Shown here piece by piece: positions 1-7,506 of a stretch of DNA of 15,126 nucleotides (position 1 is the stretch's first letter; every line of letters starts with the position of its first letter). The notes beneath the pieces are model-generated. The model had not been told where the DNA came from and ran no database searches. It worked only from the letters and a program-made list of their open reading frames with translations. The stretch is from Chloroflexota bacterium (GTDB lineage Bacteria; Chloroflexota; Dehalococcoidia; UBA3495): contig JADFNR010000082.1 in the NCBI GenBank assembly GCA_022563275.1, positions 1 through 15,126 of the forward strand. The letters are read 5' to 3'. A program made the position numbers and the translations under genes.

Positions 1-166
1 TGGCGGTCGTGCTGTTGGGCAGGCGCACCGTGTCCACCCGCACATTGATGATGCTGCCTTCGTAGATGCGTTTGGACTCGATGGTGGGTTCCGAAAGAGA
101 ATCCGGATTATTCTCGTTATTTATTGTGGTTTCGGTTAGGGAATCGGCTGGGTCTTGTTCTGGCAT
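1..166 (-). CDS. Nudix hydrolase, ADP-ribose pyrophosphatase-like (N-terminal part, cut by window edge)
   Basis: Only the first 55 codons are inside the window. The ATG is at 166-164 on the minus strand. Reading on gives a polar, low-complexity leader of about 30 residues (many Asn, Glu, Ser), then ESKRIYEGSIINVRVDTVRL. This matches the beginning of bacterial ADP-ribose pyrophosphatases (YEG-IINLRVDTV-LPNG), the strand before the Nudix fold. The Nudix box (GX5EX7REUXEEXGU) would lie beyond the window, so catalysis cannot be checked. The family hydrolyses ADP-ribose, an NAD breakdown product, to AMP and ribose 5-phosphate. The gene starts two bases after the NAD kinase stop codon on the same strand, so the two are almost certainly co-transcribed and translationally coupled. 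The family call rests on a short stretch; another Nudix subfamily remains possible. Confidence 0.72.
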   Translation of the reverse strand, partial: MPEQDPADSLTETTINNENNPDSLSEPTIESKRIYEGSIINVRVDTVRLPNSTTA

Positions 167-168
167 AT

Positions 169-1011
169 TCACTGGCCGCGGATGCTGAATCCCAAGCGGC
201 GGGTCAGCGTTCCGAAGAAATAGCTTGAGGGATGGGCCCGCAGGAACCGGGCCTTATAGGGACTCTGCTTCAGATCGACCCGGTCGCCGAGGTCCAACGG
301 GTGGTCGATTATTCCGTCAACGGCCAAGATGGCCTGCTGGAAGCCCTCTAACGTCAGAGAGACCTCGGTTGACGGTTTCAGCACCAATGCGGCGCTAAGT
401 CCCATGTGGGCCGCCACCGTCTTGAGCACCATGGAGTCGGACTCGGGGTCCAGGATGGGTCCGCCGACAGCCAGGTTGTAGCCGGTGCTGCCGGTGGCGG
501 TGGACATGATCACGCCATCGGCCCGGAAAGTGGTAACGGGCGCGCCGTCAATGGTCCCAGACACGGTCACCACCCGGGACACGGCGCCCCTGGTGAGGAC
601 CACGTCGTTCAATGCGTGGTAGGGGCCTTCGGTAGTTTCCGAATTGGCCTTGTTCACGATGGCCTGCAGCATGTTGCGCTCGTCCATCCGTGAGTCGCCG
701 TTGAAGTAGAACGGCAGCCGCTCCATGGCCTCGTCCACCTGCAATTCGGTCATGAAGCCCAGCCGGCCCATGTTGATGCCGACGATGGGTATGCCGGCGG
801 GGCCGGTGAAGTTCACCGCGCGCAGGATGGTGCCGTCGCCGCCCACGGTGATCACCAGGTCGGTGTTCTCAGCCCTGGGCAGGAGGGTCTCCAGGTTCTC
901 GGCCGGAGAGATCCAGCTATGCTCCGACAGGTTCAGGTCGTGGAGGATGGCCGTGCTCAGGTCCAAGGCCTCGGGCACCCTGGCGTTGTAGATGATACCG
1001 ATGTTTTTCAT
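169..1011 (-). CDS. nadK: NAD kinase (ATP/polyphosphate NAD+ kinase)
   Basis: A 280-residue cytosolic enzyme that phosphorylates NAD+ at the 2'-hydroxyl of the adenosine ribose to make NADP+. Diagnostic motifs are present: GGDGT at residues 57-61, an N-[E/D] pair at 135-136 (NDVVL), and the conserved RADGVIMSTATGSTGY stretch at about 163-178 followed by NLAVGGPI. The length fits bacterial NAD kinases (270-300 residues). The ATG at 1011-1009 has only a weak purine-rich AAAGA stretch upstream, but the MKNIGIIYN start is typical of the family. It lies downstream of nuoN on the same strand after a 124-bp gap and is followed two bases later by a Nudix ADP-ribose pyrophosphatase-like gene. This makes a small pyridine-nucleotide cluster next to complex I. 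It may be read through from the nuo transcript or have its own promoter; no convincing promoter is visible. Confidence 0.96.
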   Translation of the reverse strand: MKNIGIIYNARVPEALDLSTAILHDLNLSEHSWISPAENLETLLPRAENTDLVITVGGDGTILRAVNFTGPAGIPIVGINMGRLGFMTELQVDEAMERLPFYFNGDSRMDERNMLQAIVNKANSETTEGPYHALNDVVLTRGAVSRVVTVSGTIDGAPVTTFRADGVIMSTATGSTGYNLAVGGPILDPESDSMVLKTVAAHMGLSAALVLKPSTEVSLTLEGFQQAILAVDGIIDHPLDLGDRVDLKQSPYKARFLRAHPSSYFFGTLTRRLGFSIRGQ

Positions 1012-1108
1012 CGTGTCTTTTATCGTCGCTTAGCCGGCTTTTCTCGATTCTATGGCCTGGCTCTTATTTACCAGTTCTTAATTATGGACCTTTTTCTATT
1101 AGCTTGCT

Positions 1109-1134
1109 GCCGGGTTTGGCTAGGGTATCCCGGC
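1109..1134 (-). other. Small inverted repeat just after the nuoN stop codon
   Basis: GCCGGG (1109-1114) and CCCGGC (1129-1134) form a perfect 6-bp stem with a 14-nt loop, starting two bases past the nuoN stop codon. In the minus direction the stem is followed by AGCAAGCTAATAGAAAAA, which is not a U-tract, so it is not a standard intrinsic terminator. It may help define the 3' end of the nuo message or be chance in GC-rich DNA. The rest of the 1012-1135 gap is relatively AT-rich and holds no ORF or clear promoter hexamers. Confidence 0.25.
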
Positions 1135-1135
1135 G

Positions 1136-2671
1136 CTAGACCGCCAGAGCCTTTACGGCCTCTTGGGCCGCCTCCATGACGAACCCCGGCGCGATCCCCA
1201 TGAACACCATGGCCGCTCCGGCCAGTCCCAGAGCCAGCCACGGGGCTGGCGACGCGGTGATCTTCTCTTCTGAAGTGGCGGGCTGATTGAACATCACCCG
1301 GATGATTTTGACGTAGTAGTAGGCCGAGACCGCGCTATTGATCACGCCCAAGACGGCCAACCAGATCAGTCCGCTGTCCACCGCCGCCGTGAAGATGTAC
1401 AACTTGGCGATGAATATCCCGGTGGGCGGCACGCCGATCAGGGCCAGCAATGAAAGGGCTAAGACGATGGCCAGCACCGGGTTCCTGCTGGAAAGCCCCG
1501 CATAGTCGCTGATCTGGTCGCTGCTGATCTTTGAGCTGATGATGGTTATGGCGAAGAACGCGGTCAGGTTGGCCGCCGCGTAGGCGGCCAGGTAGAACAA
1601 CACCGAATCTGGGCCGATGGCCGCGAACTCGGGCGCCCTGAAGACGCCCTCGCCGGACTTCACGCCGGCCGCCACGCCAATCAGGATGTACCCCGCGTGG
1701 GAGATGGTGCTGTAGCCGAACAGACGCCTGATATTTGTCTGGCTGATGGCCACCAGGTTGCCGATGACCATGGATGCCGCGGCCAACCCGGCGATCAGGA
1801 TTCCCCAATCCAGGGCCACATCGAAGAACCCGGTGAAGAATACCCGTATCAATATGGCGAAGGCGGCGGCCTTGCTGGCCACCGACAGGAACCCCACCAC
1901 CGGAGTGGGCCCGCCCTCGTAAACGTCGGGCACCCACATCTGGAACGGGGCCGCTGAAAGTTTGAAGCCGAAACCGGCGATCATCAGGATTATGCCCACG
2001 AACAGAGCGTAATTGCCGAAGGGCGTGTCTCCCGCCGCTTGGCCGATGGCGGCCGATATGTCCGCCAGTTGGGTGCTGCCCGTGAAACCGAACAGCAGCG
2101 CCATGCCATAAAGCATCAGGGCTGAACTGATGGCCCCGATGATCAGGAACTTCATCCCCGCTTCACTGGAGCGCTGGTTCATGAGGAAGGCGGCCAACGC
2201 GGCCAGCGGGAGGGTGGTCAGTTCCAATGAAACGTAGATGGTGATCAGTTCGGTGGCGGCCGCCAAGAGCATCATTCCGGTGGCCGCGAACAATATCAAG
2301 GCGAAATACTCGCCCTGGAACCGCTCCATGTTCCGCACGTAGTCGGCGGACGACAAGACCACCAACGCCACCGACCCGATTATCAGGAAATTGAAGAAGA
2401 GGGCGAACCGGTCGACCGCCAACGTACCCAGGAGGATGCTGGGGTCCTCGGTGGCGAAGGCGCCGGCGCCGTGGAGCAGGCTGGTGGACGCTCCCAGGTC
2501 GTAGGACTGTATCAGGGTCATCACGAAGGGCCCGGCCAGCGCCGCAAAGGCCACGTAGGGCAGCAGGCCCTTGGAACGCGGGGGCAGGAAAAGGTCCACC
2601 AAGATCACCAAGACCGCGGCTCCGGCCATGGCCAGGTAGGGTGATATGACGTAAAAATCGTGGACTGACAT
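1136..2671 (-). CDS. nuoN: NADH-quinone oxidoreductase subunit N (complex I)
   Basis: A 511-residue polytopic membrane protein and one of the three antiporter-like proton-pumping subunits of the complex I membrane arm. About 14 hydrophobic segments are visible. Family landmarks are the TM5 glutamate in YVSLELTTLPL (E150), the broken-helix lysine in GFKLSAAPFQMW (K237), the following VPDVYEGGPTPV motif (about 247-258) and a further lysine in SVASKAAAF (K267). Length is close to the usual 480-510. The ATG overlaps the TAA stop of nuoM by one base (TAATG), so translation is probably coupled by termination-reinitiation. It is the last nuo gene; nadK follows after 124 bp. NuoN rather than NuoM or NuoL is supported by the C-terminal gene position, the VYEGGPTPV variant of the motif and the lack of the NuoL C-terminal extension. 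Confidence 0.96.
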   Translation of the reverse strand: MSVHDFYVISPYLAMAGAAVLVILVDLFLPPRSKGLLPYVAFAALAGPFVMTLIQSYDLGASTSLLHGAGAFATEDPSILLGTLAVDRFALFFNFLIIGSVALVVLSSADYVRNMERFQGEYFALILFAATGMMLLAAATELITIYVSLELTTLPLAALAAFLMNQRSSEAGMKFLIIGAISSALMLYGMALLFGFTGSTQLADISAAIGQAAGDTPFGNYALFVGIILMIAGFGFKLSAAPFQMWVPDVYEGGPTPVVGFLSVASKAAAFAILIRVFFTGFFDVALDWGILIAGLAAASMVIGNLVAISQTNIRRLFGYSTISHAGYILIGVAAGVKSGEGVFRAPEFAAIGPDSVLFYLAAYAAANLTAFFAITIISSKISSDQISDYAGLSSRNPVLAIVLALSLLALIGVPPTGIFIAKLYIFTAAVDSGLIWLAVLGVINSAVSAYYYVKIIRVMFNQPATSEEKITASPAPWLALGLAGAAMVFMGIAPGFVMEAAQEAVKALAV

Positions 2672-4203
2672 TACGGGTTGATCACCCCATTAAGGATATC
2701 CACCATGGGGTTCAGTCCAGACTCGAATACGCCGGTCAACACCGTGGGCCAGACACCCACTCCGATGATGGTCACAACCATCAACGCAAGGGGCGCCGCC
2801 TCCACCAATGAGGCGTCGGTCAGGTTGTCGAAAGTCTCCCGCCGCTCTCCGAAGAATGTGCGCTCCATCATCCAGAGGATGTAGCCGGCGGCCAGCACGA
2901 TCCCCAGCACGGCCAGGACCGTGGGCCAATCGTAAGCCTGGTAGGCGCCGAGGAACACCAAAAGCTCGGAGACGAAACCGCTGAGTCCAGGCAAGCCCAG
3001 CGACGCCAGTCCGGCGATGAGCATGGCGACGGCCACCACCGGCATCCGTCCGGCCAGGCCGCCCAGGTCGGGTATGTAGCGCGTGTGGGTCTTGTCATAG
3101 ACCAGCCCCACCGCCAAGAACAGCAGGCCGGTCACCGTGCCGTGGGTGAATAGCTGCATAGCCGCGCCGTTCAACCCGGTGACGGTCAGCGTTCCCTGGG
3201 AGATTCCCACAGAGCCGATGCCCACCAACACCAGGCCCATGTGGCTGATGCTGGAATAGGCGATCAGGCGTTTCAGGTCGGTCTGCCTCATGGTGACCAC
3301 CGCGCCGTAGAGCACGCTCACCACACCCAACAGCACCAACGCCCAGGCGAAGCGGTCGGTCTGGGAGGGGAACATACCCACATTGATGCGGAGCAGGCCA
3401 TAACCGCCCATCTTCAGCAGCACGCCCGCCAACATGACGCTGGCGGCGGTGGGCGCGTCGGTGTGGGCGTCGGGCAGCCAGGTATGGACCGGCCAGACGG
3501 GCAGCTTGATGGCGAATCCAGCGAAGAAGAGCCAGAACAGTCCGGACAACGGGATCAGCAGGCCGGCGGAAGTCAACATGGTGGCCTGGGTGGAAAGCTC
3601 CACCATATTGAACGTGCCGACGCCGGGTGTGAGGAACACCGCCACGATGGCCACCAGCATGAAGGCGCTGCCCAGGATGGTGAAGATCAGGAATTTCATG
3701 GCCGAGTATTCTTTTCGGCCGCTGCCCCAGACGGAAATGAGCATGAACATGGGGATCAGCTCTAACTCCCAGAACAGGAAGAAGAGCAGCAGGTCCATGG
3801 AGCTGAACACCCCCATCACCGCTGTTTGGAGCACCAGGAGCCAAACGAAATACTCTTTGACCCGCAGACCGATGCGCCAGGACGCCAGCACGGCGCACAT
3901 GCCCAAGAGTCCCGTCAACGCCACCATCGGCGCGCTGAGGCCGTCCACCGTCAGCAGAAAGTCGGCGTTGAGCCCCACGTCGGGTATCCAGGTGATCATG
4001 TCCACGAACTGGAAGCGGTCCGCGCCCTCGCTCCGGTCGAAGAAACCGAAGACCACCAGGGAAAGGACCATGTCGGCGAAGGCGATCAGGACGGCGAAAT
4101 TCCGCACGTTCCGGTCGCCTTTGACCACCAACAGCAAGACCAGCGCTCCCGCAGCAGGCAGGAACACCGTCGCCGTTAAAAGTCCGTTGTAGCCTTCTAC
4201 CAT
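2671..4203 (-). CDS. nuoM: NADH-quinone oxidoreductase subunit M (complex I)
   Basis: A 510-residue antiporter-like subunit of the membrane arm. Key charged residues line up with the family: E146 in FLFWELELIPMF (TM5), K233 in GFAIKLPVWPVHTWLPDAH (TM7) and K264 in GVLLKMGGYGLLR (TM8), nearly the same numbers as E. coli NuoM E144, K234 and K265. The ATG at 4203-4201 has a GGAAAA Shine-Dalgarno-like stretch and follows the nuoL TAA after 42 nt, one of the longer gaps in this compact operon. Its own TAA stop overlaps the nuoN ATG by one base. Length and motif set are those of ordinary NuoM. Confidence 0.97.
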   Translation of the reverse strand: MVEGYNGLLTATVFLPAAGALVLLLVVKGDRNVRNFAVLIAFADMVLSLVVFGFFDRSEGADRFQFVDMITWIPDVGLNADFLLTVDGLSAPMVALTGLLGMCAVLASWRIGLRVKEYFVWLLVLQTAVMGVFSSMDLLLFFLFWELELIPMFMLISVWGSGRKEYSAMKFLIFTILGSAFMLVAIVAVFLTPGVGTFNMVELSTQATMLTSAGLLIPLSGLFWLFFAGFAIKLPVWPVHTWLPDAHTDAPTAASVMLAGVLLKMGGYGLLRINVGMFPSQTDRFAWALVLLGVVSVLYGAVVTMRQTDLKRLIAYSSISHMGLVLVGIGSVGISQGTLTVTGLNGAAMQLFTHGTVTGLLFLAVGLVYDKTHTRYIPDLGGLAGRMPVVAVAMLIAGLASLGLPGLSGFVSELLVFLGAYQAYDWPTVLAVLGIVLAAGYILWMMERTFFGERRETFDNLTDASLVEAAPLALMVVTIIGVGVWPTVLTGVFESGLNPMVDILNGVINP

Positions 4204-4245
4204 CTACTTATTTTCCAATTCAAGAACGGACATCTACCTGATTCC

Positions 4246-6282
4246 TTATGCCAGCAACAAGGCCAGAATGATGGCTAAAACGCCAAAGGCTATCCCAGTG
4301 GCGTAGGCCTGCACCTGCCCAGTTTGAAACTTTCCGATGGCTATGCCGATGTTCCGGAAGAACCATCCGATCAGGTCCACGGTGCCGTCCACCAGGTTGC
4401 GGTCGATCCAGTCCAAGGTCCCGGCGATGATACCGAAGAACCCCTTCCGCACCATCACGTCTTCATAAAGGGTATCCAGGTAATATTTCTGGGTGAGCAG
4501 GGTGTGCACCGGCTTCACGCGCTCCAGAGGATCGGCCCGTTGGTCCCGCCGGCGGAGGTAGACCAAGGCGGCCAGACCGATGCCAGATAGCGCCGCCACG
4601 GTCGATATGCCGGCCATCCACCGGCTGAAATCCAAAGTCTCGGCATGCCCCACGGCTCCCATGGCCGCTTGTAAGCCGTCGCCCAAGAACCCGGTTATCC
4701 AGTGTCTGGGTATGCCGATCTCCTCGGTCCACTGAGGGTTGGCCAGGTAGCCCACGGCCACCGCGGCCACTCCCAGCACCACCATGGGCAGCACCATGAC
4801 CCAGGGCGACTCGGCCAGATGCACGCCGCCATGGCCAGATGCCCCCGCTGGAGCCGTCTGGGCCTTATCTTCCAATTCCTTATCGATCCCACCCCGGAAC
4901 TCGCCATGGAAGGTCAGGATGATCATCCGGATGGTGTAGAAGGCGGTGACAATCACTCCCGCGATCAACGCGGAGAAGGTCACCCGGCTGACCCAGGTAT
5001 CCACCAGGCCGTTGCCGTTCCAAGCGCCCAAGAGGATCTCGTCCTTGCTCCAGAAACCGGCCAGGGGAATGATGCCCACCAGGCTCAGCCCCGCCACCAG
5101 CATCAAGATATAGGTGATGGGCATGTGGCGCCGCAGTCCGCCCATGTAGCGCATGTCAAAGGTGCCCGTGGCGTGGTTGACGTTGCCGGCCCCCAGGAAG
5201 AGGAGCGCCTTGAACGCCGCGTGGGTCACCAGATGGAAGATGGCCGCCGCGTACAATCCCAGCCCCAATGCCGCCATCATGTAACCCAATTGGCTGATCG
5301 TTGAGTAGGCCATGACCCGCTTGATGTCGTTCATCACCAGGCCCATGGACGCCGCGAAGATCGCGGTGAAAGCGCCCACCAGGGCCACGACCGTCATCGC
5401 GTCGGCGGAGTTTTGGAAAAGCGGGAAGAAGCGGGCCACCAGGAAAACGCCGGCCGCGACCATGGTCGCCGCGTGGATCAGGGCGCTGACCGGGGTTGGG
5501 CCTTCCATGGCGTCGGGAAGCCAGGAGTGGAGGGGGAATTGGCCCGACTTGCCTGCGGCGCCGGCGAAGATCCCCAGAGCCATCCAGGTCAGGGCGGCGC
5601 CGCCCAGCAGCGCGCCGGCCGCGAACCCCGGTTGGGCCGCCGCCCAGATGTCCGGGATGTGGAAGGCATTCAGCCCGGCGGCGGCGAAGGTGTCGGCCTG
5701 GGTGAATAGGTAAAGGATGGCGATCAGGAATCCCACGTCGCCGATGCGGGTGATGATGAAAGCCTTCTTGGCGGCGGCGGCAGCGGCGGGGCGCTCGTGC
5801 CAGAAGCCGATGAGCAGATAGGACGACACGCCCACCAACTCCCAGAACACGTAGAGTTGGATGATGTTGGACGCCAGGACCAACCCCAGCATGGCGGCGG
5901 TGAACAGGGACATATAGGCGTAGTACCGGGAGAAACTGGGGTCGCCCTTCATGTATCCCAGGGAGTAGACCTGCACCAGCAGACTCACTCCGGTGACCAC
6001 CACCAGCATCACGGCGGTCAACGGGTCCACCAGCAGTCCCATCTCGATGGTTGCTCCGCCAACCACCAGCCACTCAATGGGCTCGAAGTCCAGGTCGTGG
6101 CCCAAGATTACCGAGCGCAGGGTCCAGATGGAGAATGCCAACGCCGTGCCAAGGGCGGCAATGGTAACGGCCCCGCTGATCAGGGAATAGCGGTTGAAGA
6201 ACGGCCGGACCACCAATGCGGCGAAGGCAAAGGAGGCCAGAGGCAACAGGAAGATGGACCAGATAACGGCTTCGCTAACCAA
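4246..6282 (-). CDS. nuoL: NADH-quinone oxidoreductase subunit L (complex I), TTG start
   Basis: A 678-residue antiporter-like distal subunit of complex I, including the long C-terminal part (after about residue 500) that in the family forms the lateral helix HL and the last anchoring helix. Landmarks are E148 in VFWELVGVSSYLLIGFW, RIGDVGF at about 179-185, K245 in GKSGQFPLHSWLPDAMEG and GPTPVSALIHAATMV (261-275). The initiation codon is TTG at 6282-6280, the only non-ATG start in the nuo set. It immediately follows an in-frame TAG (6285-6283), so no upstream start in this frame can make NuoL without readthrough. A good Shine-Dalgarno sequence, GAGGAAG (6295-6289), lies six bases before the TTG. 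The resulting N-terminus, VSEAVIWSIFLLPLASF, fits the family, where TM1 begins within the first ten residues. The start lies within a 69-bp tandem duplication (separate entry). Confidence 0.96.
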   Translation of the reverse strand: MVSEAVIWSIFLLPLASFAFAALVVRPFFNRYSLISGAVTIAALGTALAFSIWTLRSVILGHDLDFEPIEWLVVGGATIEMGLLVDPLTAVMLVVVTGVSLLVQVYSLGYMKGDPSFSRYYAYMSLFTAAMLGLVLASNIIQLYVFWELVGVSSYLLIGFWHERPAAAAAAKKAFIITRIGDVGFLIAILYLFTQADTFAAAGLNAFHIPDIWAAAQPGFAAGALLGGAALTWMALGIFAGAAGKSGQFPLHSWLPDAMEGPTPVSALIHAATMVAAGVFLVARFFPLFQNSADAMTVVALVGAFTAIFAASMGLVMNDIKRVMAYSTISQLGYMMAALGLGLYAAAIFHLVTHAAFKALLFLGAGNVNHATGTFDMRYMGGLRRHMPITYILMLVAGLSLVGIIPLAGFWSKDEILLGAWNGNGLVDTWVSRVTFSALIAGVIVTAFYTIRMIILTFHGEFRGGIDKELEDKAQTAPAGASGHGGVHLAESPWVMVLPMVVLGVAAVAVGYLANPQWTEEIGIPRHWITGFLGDGLQAAMGAVGHAETLDFSRWMAGISTVAALSGIGLAALVYLRRRDQRADPLERVKPVHTLLTQKYYLDTLYEDVMVRKGFFGIIAGTLDWIDRNLVDGTVDLIGWFFRNIGIAIGKFQTGQVQAYATGIAFGVLAIILALLLA

Positions 6283-6399
6283 CTATGGCTTCCTCGGTAT
6301 CTCTGCCGCGACATGTTCCCTTTCTGTCGGGATGATCGTTTCGCTAAGCATCTATAGTTTCCGGAGAATCTCTTCGGCGACGTGTTCCCGTCCTTTGGG
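6262..6399. repeat. Diverged 69-bp tandem duplication across the DUF2007-like gene end and the nuoL start
   Basis: Bases 6262-6330 and 6331-6399 align end to end without gaps at 50 of 69 positions by my hand count (about 72%). Long identical blocks include TTCGCTAA, CTAT, ATCTCT, GCGAC and TGTTCCC. The period is 23 codons, so frame is preserved. On the minus strand each unit encodes a REHVA-EI-RK tail, a TAG stop, then a start codon and an (L/V)SE start. The first unit carries the genuine end of the DUF2007-like gene and an ATG; the second carries a degraded tail and the present TTG start of nuoL. Seven of the twelve differing codons before the stop are synonymous. The similarity stops at both outer ends. 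Confidence 0.88.
6283..6351 (-). CDS. 22-codon mini-ORF between the DUF2007-like gene and nuoL (duplication product)
   Basis: ATG (6351-6349) directly abuts the TAG stop of the DUF2007-like gene. The frame runs 22 codons, MLSETIIPTEREHVAAEIPR plus KP, to a TAG (6285-6283) that directly abuts the TTG of nuoL. The first residues mimic the nuoL N-terminus (LSETII versus VSEAVI) and the remainder mimics the DUF2007 tail (REHVAAEIPRK versus REHVAEEILRK). It is therefore a chimera made by tandem duplication. A weak GGAAA stretch precedes the ATG. It is unlikely to have a protein function; if translated it would act as a coupling leader for nuoL. All three frames (upstream gene, mini-ORF, nuoL) are in register. 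Confidence 0.35.
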   Translation of the reverse strand: MLSETIIPTEREHVAAEIPRKP

Positions 6400-6546
6400 A
6401 ACGTATATCTTGAAGGGCACCCGCTCGGCCCAGTCCAATATGTCTCCCTCCGGCAGAATGCGGGTGGGCAGGCCCTCGCCTTCGAGGACCTCCTTCCACA
6501 TCTCCGCCAGCATCAGATTCGGCGCTTGTTTAAATTCAACCCACAT
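6352..6546 (-). CDS. Small DUF2007-like protein inside the nuo operon
   Basis: A 64-residue soluble protein starting MWVEFKQAPNLMLAEMWKEV. The pattern (short beta strand, a TAPN-like turn, an amphipathic helix with AEM and a GEGLPTRI strand, then a late IYVPKGREHVAEEILRKL strand-helix) matches the DUF2007 family (Pfam 'putative prokaryotic signal transducing protein'), which has a ferredoxin-like alpha/beta fold and no proven biochemical role. There are no cysteines, membrane segments or signal peptide. An AAGAGA stretch precedes the ATG. It starts 27 nt after nuoK and ends where the duplicated nuoL leader begins, so it is co-transcribed with and probably translationally coupled to complex I genes. 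A role in assembly or regulation of the complex is inference from position alone. nuoK and nuoL are normally adjacent, so this is an insertion into the canonical order. Confidence 0.75.
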   Translation of the reverse strand: MWVEFKQAPNLMLAEMWKEVLEGEGLPTRILPEGDILDWAERVPFKIYVPKGREHVAEEILRKL

Positions 6547-6573
6547 AAAGTTCTCTTGGGACCAAGTCCAGGC

Positions 6574-6903
6574 TTAGTGGCGCATCTGGGTGGCCTCGGT
6601 CAGGTCCACCGATCCGCTGGTCCGGTACATGGCGAATACGATGCCCAGGCCCAAGGCGATCTCAGCAGCGGCCACGGTGATGATAAAAACCGCGAAGACC
6701 TGTCCGGTGAGCACCGAGCTGATGTCGTCCTGAAGGGCCGCGGGCGCCAGGTATTTGGCCATGGCCACCAGGGTCACGTTCACCGCGTTGAACATCAACT
6801 CGATGGACATCAAAACGGCCAAGACGTTACGCCGGGCAAGGGACCCGTAGAGGCCGATGCAGAACAGGACCGCCGAGACGATCAGAAAGGCTTCGAAAGA
6901 CAT
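6574..6903 (-). CDS. nuoK: NADH-quinone oxidoreductase subunit K (complex I)
   Basis: A 109-residue, three-helix membrane subunit (usual length about 100) that forms part of the E-channel linking quinone reduction to proton pumping. The two conserved membrane glutamates are visible: E35 in VLMSIELMFNAVNV and E81 in VAAAEIALGLGIVF, equivalent to E. coli NuoK E36 and E72. The C-terminal tail (TSGSVDLTEATQMRH) is somewhat longer than usual. The ATG follows the nuoJ TAG after six bases; a strong AGGAGG (6921-6916) lies inside the nuoJ 3' end, 12 bases upstream, tying the two genes together. It ends in TAA. Confidence 0.97.
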   Translation of the reverse strand: MSFEAFLIVSAVLFCIGLYGSLARRNVLAVLMSIELMFNAVNVTLVAMAKYLAPAALQDDISSVLTGQVFAVFIITVAAAEIALGLGIVFAMYRTSGSVDLTEATQMRH

Positions 6904-6909
6904 GCCCGG

Positions 6910-7506
6910 CTAGCCCCTCCTCGTGCCCGGATCGGGGCGCACCAGCACCAAAGCGCCGATCAACGCCGCCAGCAGCAGCACCGACACAGCCTCGAAGGGC
7001 AGCACGTAGTCGCTGATCAAGAGGTCGGCAAGACCGGATTTTTGCACCTCGGCCTGCTCCTCGGGGCTGGTGACTCCGGCTTCGGTGAGTTCTTCGGCGG
7101 TGAGGGTCGTCACCGCGCTGGTCTGCACCAATTCCGCCCGCGCCTGCTGATCGGCGGGCAGGAAATCCCACTTGGTGTCCACGGCAACTGTCACCAGAGC
7201 AACCAACAGCAGGGCCGCGAAAACCGCCGCCGGGATCTGGAGGCGGTTGGGCAGGTTGCCCCGCTGGACGTCCCGGGTCAGCATCACAGCGAAGATTATC
7301 AGGATGGCGATGGCCCCAACGTAGATCAGGACTTGGACCACGGCCAAGAACTCGGCGCTGAGCAGGATGAAGAACCCAGCCACGGCCATGAAGACCACGA
7401 TCAAGAGCAGGGCGGCGCGGAACAGGTCCGGCACCAGCACCACGCCCAACGCTCCACCCACGGCCATTACGGTCAGGAGCCAAAAAACGACGTCCTGGAA
7501 AAGCAT
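6910..7506 (-). CDS. nuoJ: NADH-quinone oxidoreductase subunit J (complex I)
   Basis: A 198-residue membrane subunit with about five helices. The segment VLIYVGAIAILIIFAVML (about 59-76) is the characteristic TM3 with the pi-bulge region that rearranges during turnover in structurally studied complexes. Between the fourth and fifth helices is an acidic hydrophilic loop (about 118-165, rich in Glu, Ala and Gln). The last helix (VLPFEAVSVLLLAALIGALVLV) is typical. The ATG abuts the nuoI TAG with no intervening base; AAGGA (about 10 nt upstream) is a usable ribosome binding site within the nuoI end. The C-terminus is short and basic (RPDPGTRRG). Confidence 0.96.
   Translation of the reverse strand: MLFQDVVFWLLTVMAVGGALGVVLVPDLFRAALLLIVVFMAVAGFFILLSAEFLAVVQVLIYVGAIAILIIFAVMLTRDVQRGNLPNRLQIPAAVFAALLLVALVTVAVDTKWDFLPADQQARAELVQTSAVTTLTAEELTEAGVTSPEEQAEVQKSGLADLLISDYVLPFEAVSVLLLAALIGALVLVRPDPGTRRG

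Noticed and set aside
1109..1134. Intrinsic terminator after nuoN
   Set aside because: The stem is present, but no U-tract follows in the minus direction. Kept only as a low-confidence inverted repeat.
6283..6354. TAG recoded as an amino acid, giving a DUF2007-NuoL fusion
   Set aside because: TAG is the main stop codon for 11 genes here, including family-typical ends such as MoaA (double glycine) and MoaC, so it is a real stop. A good Shine-Dalgarno lies before the TTG.
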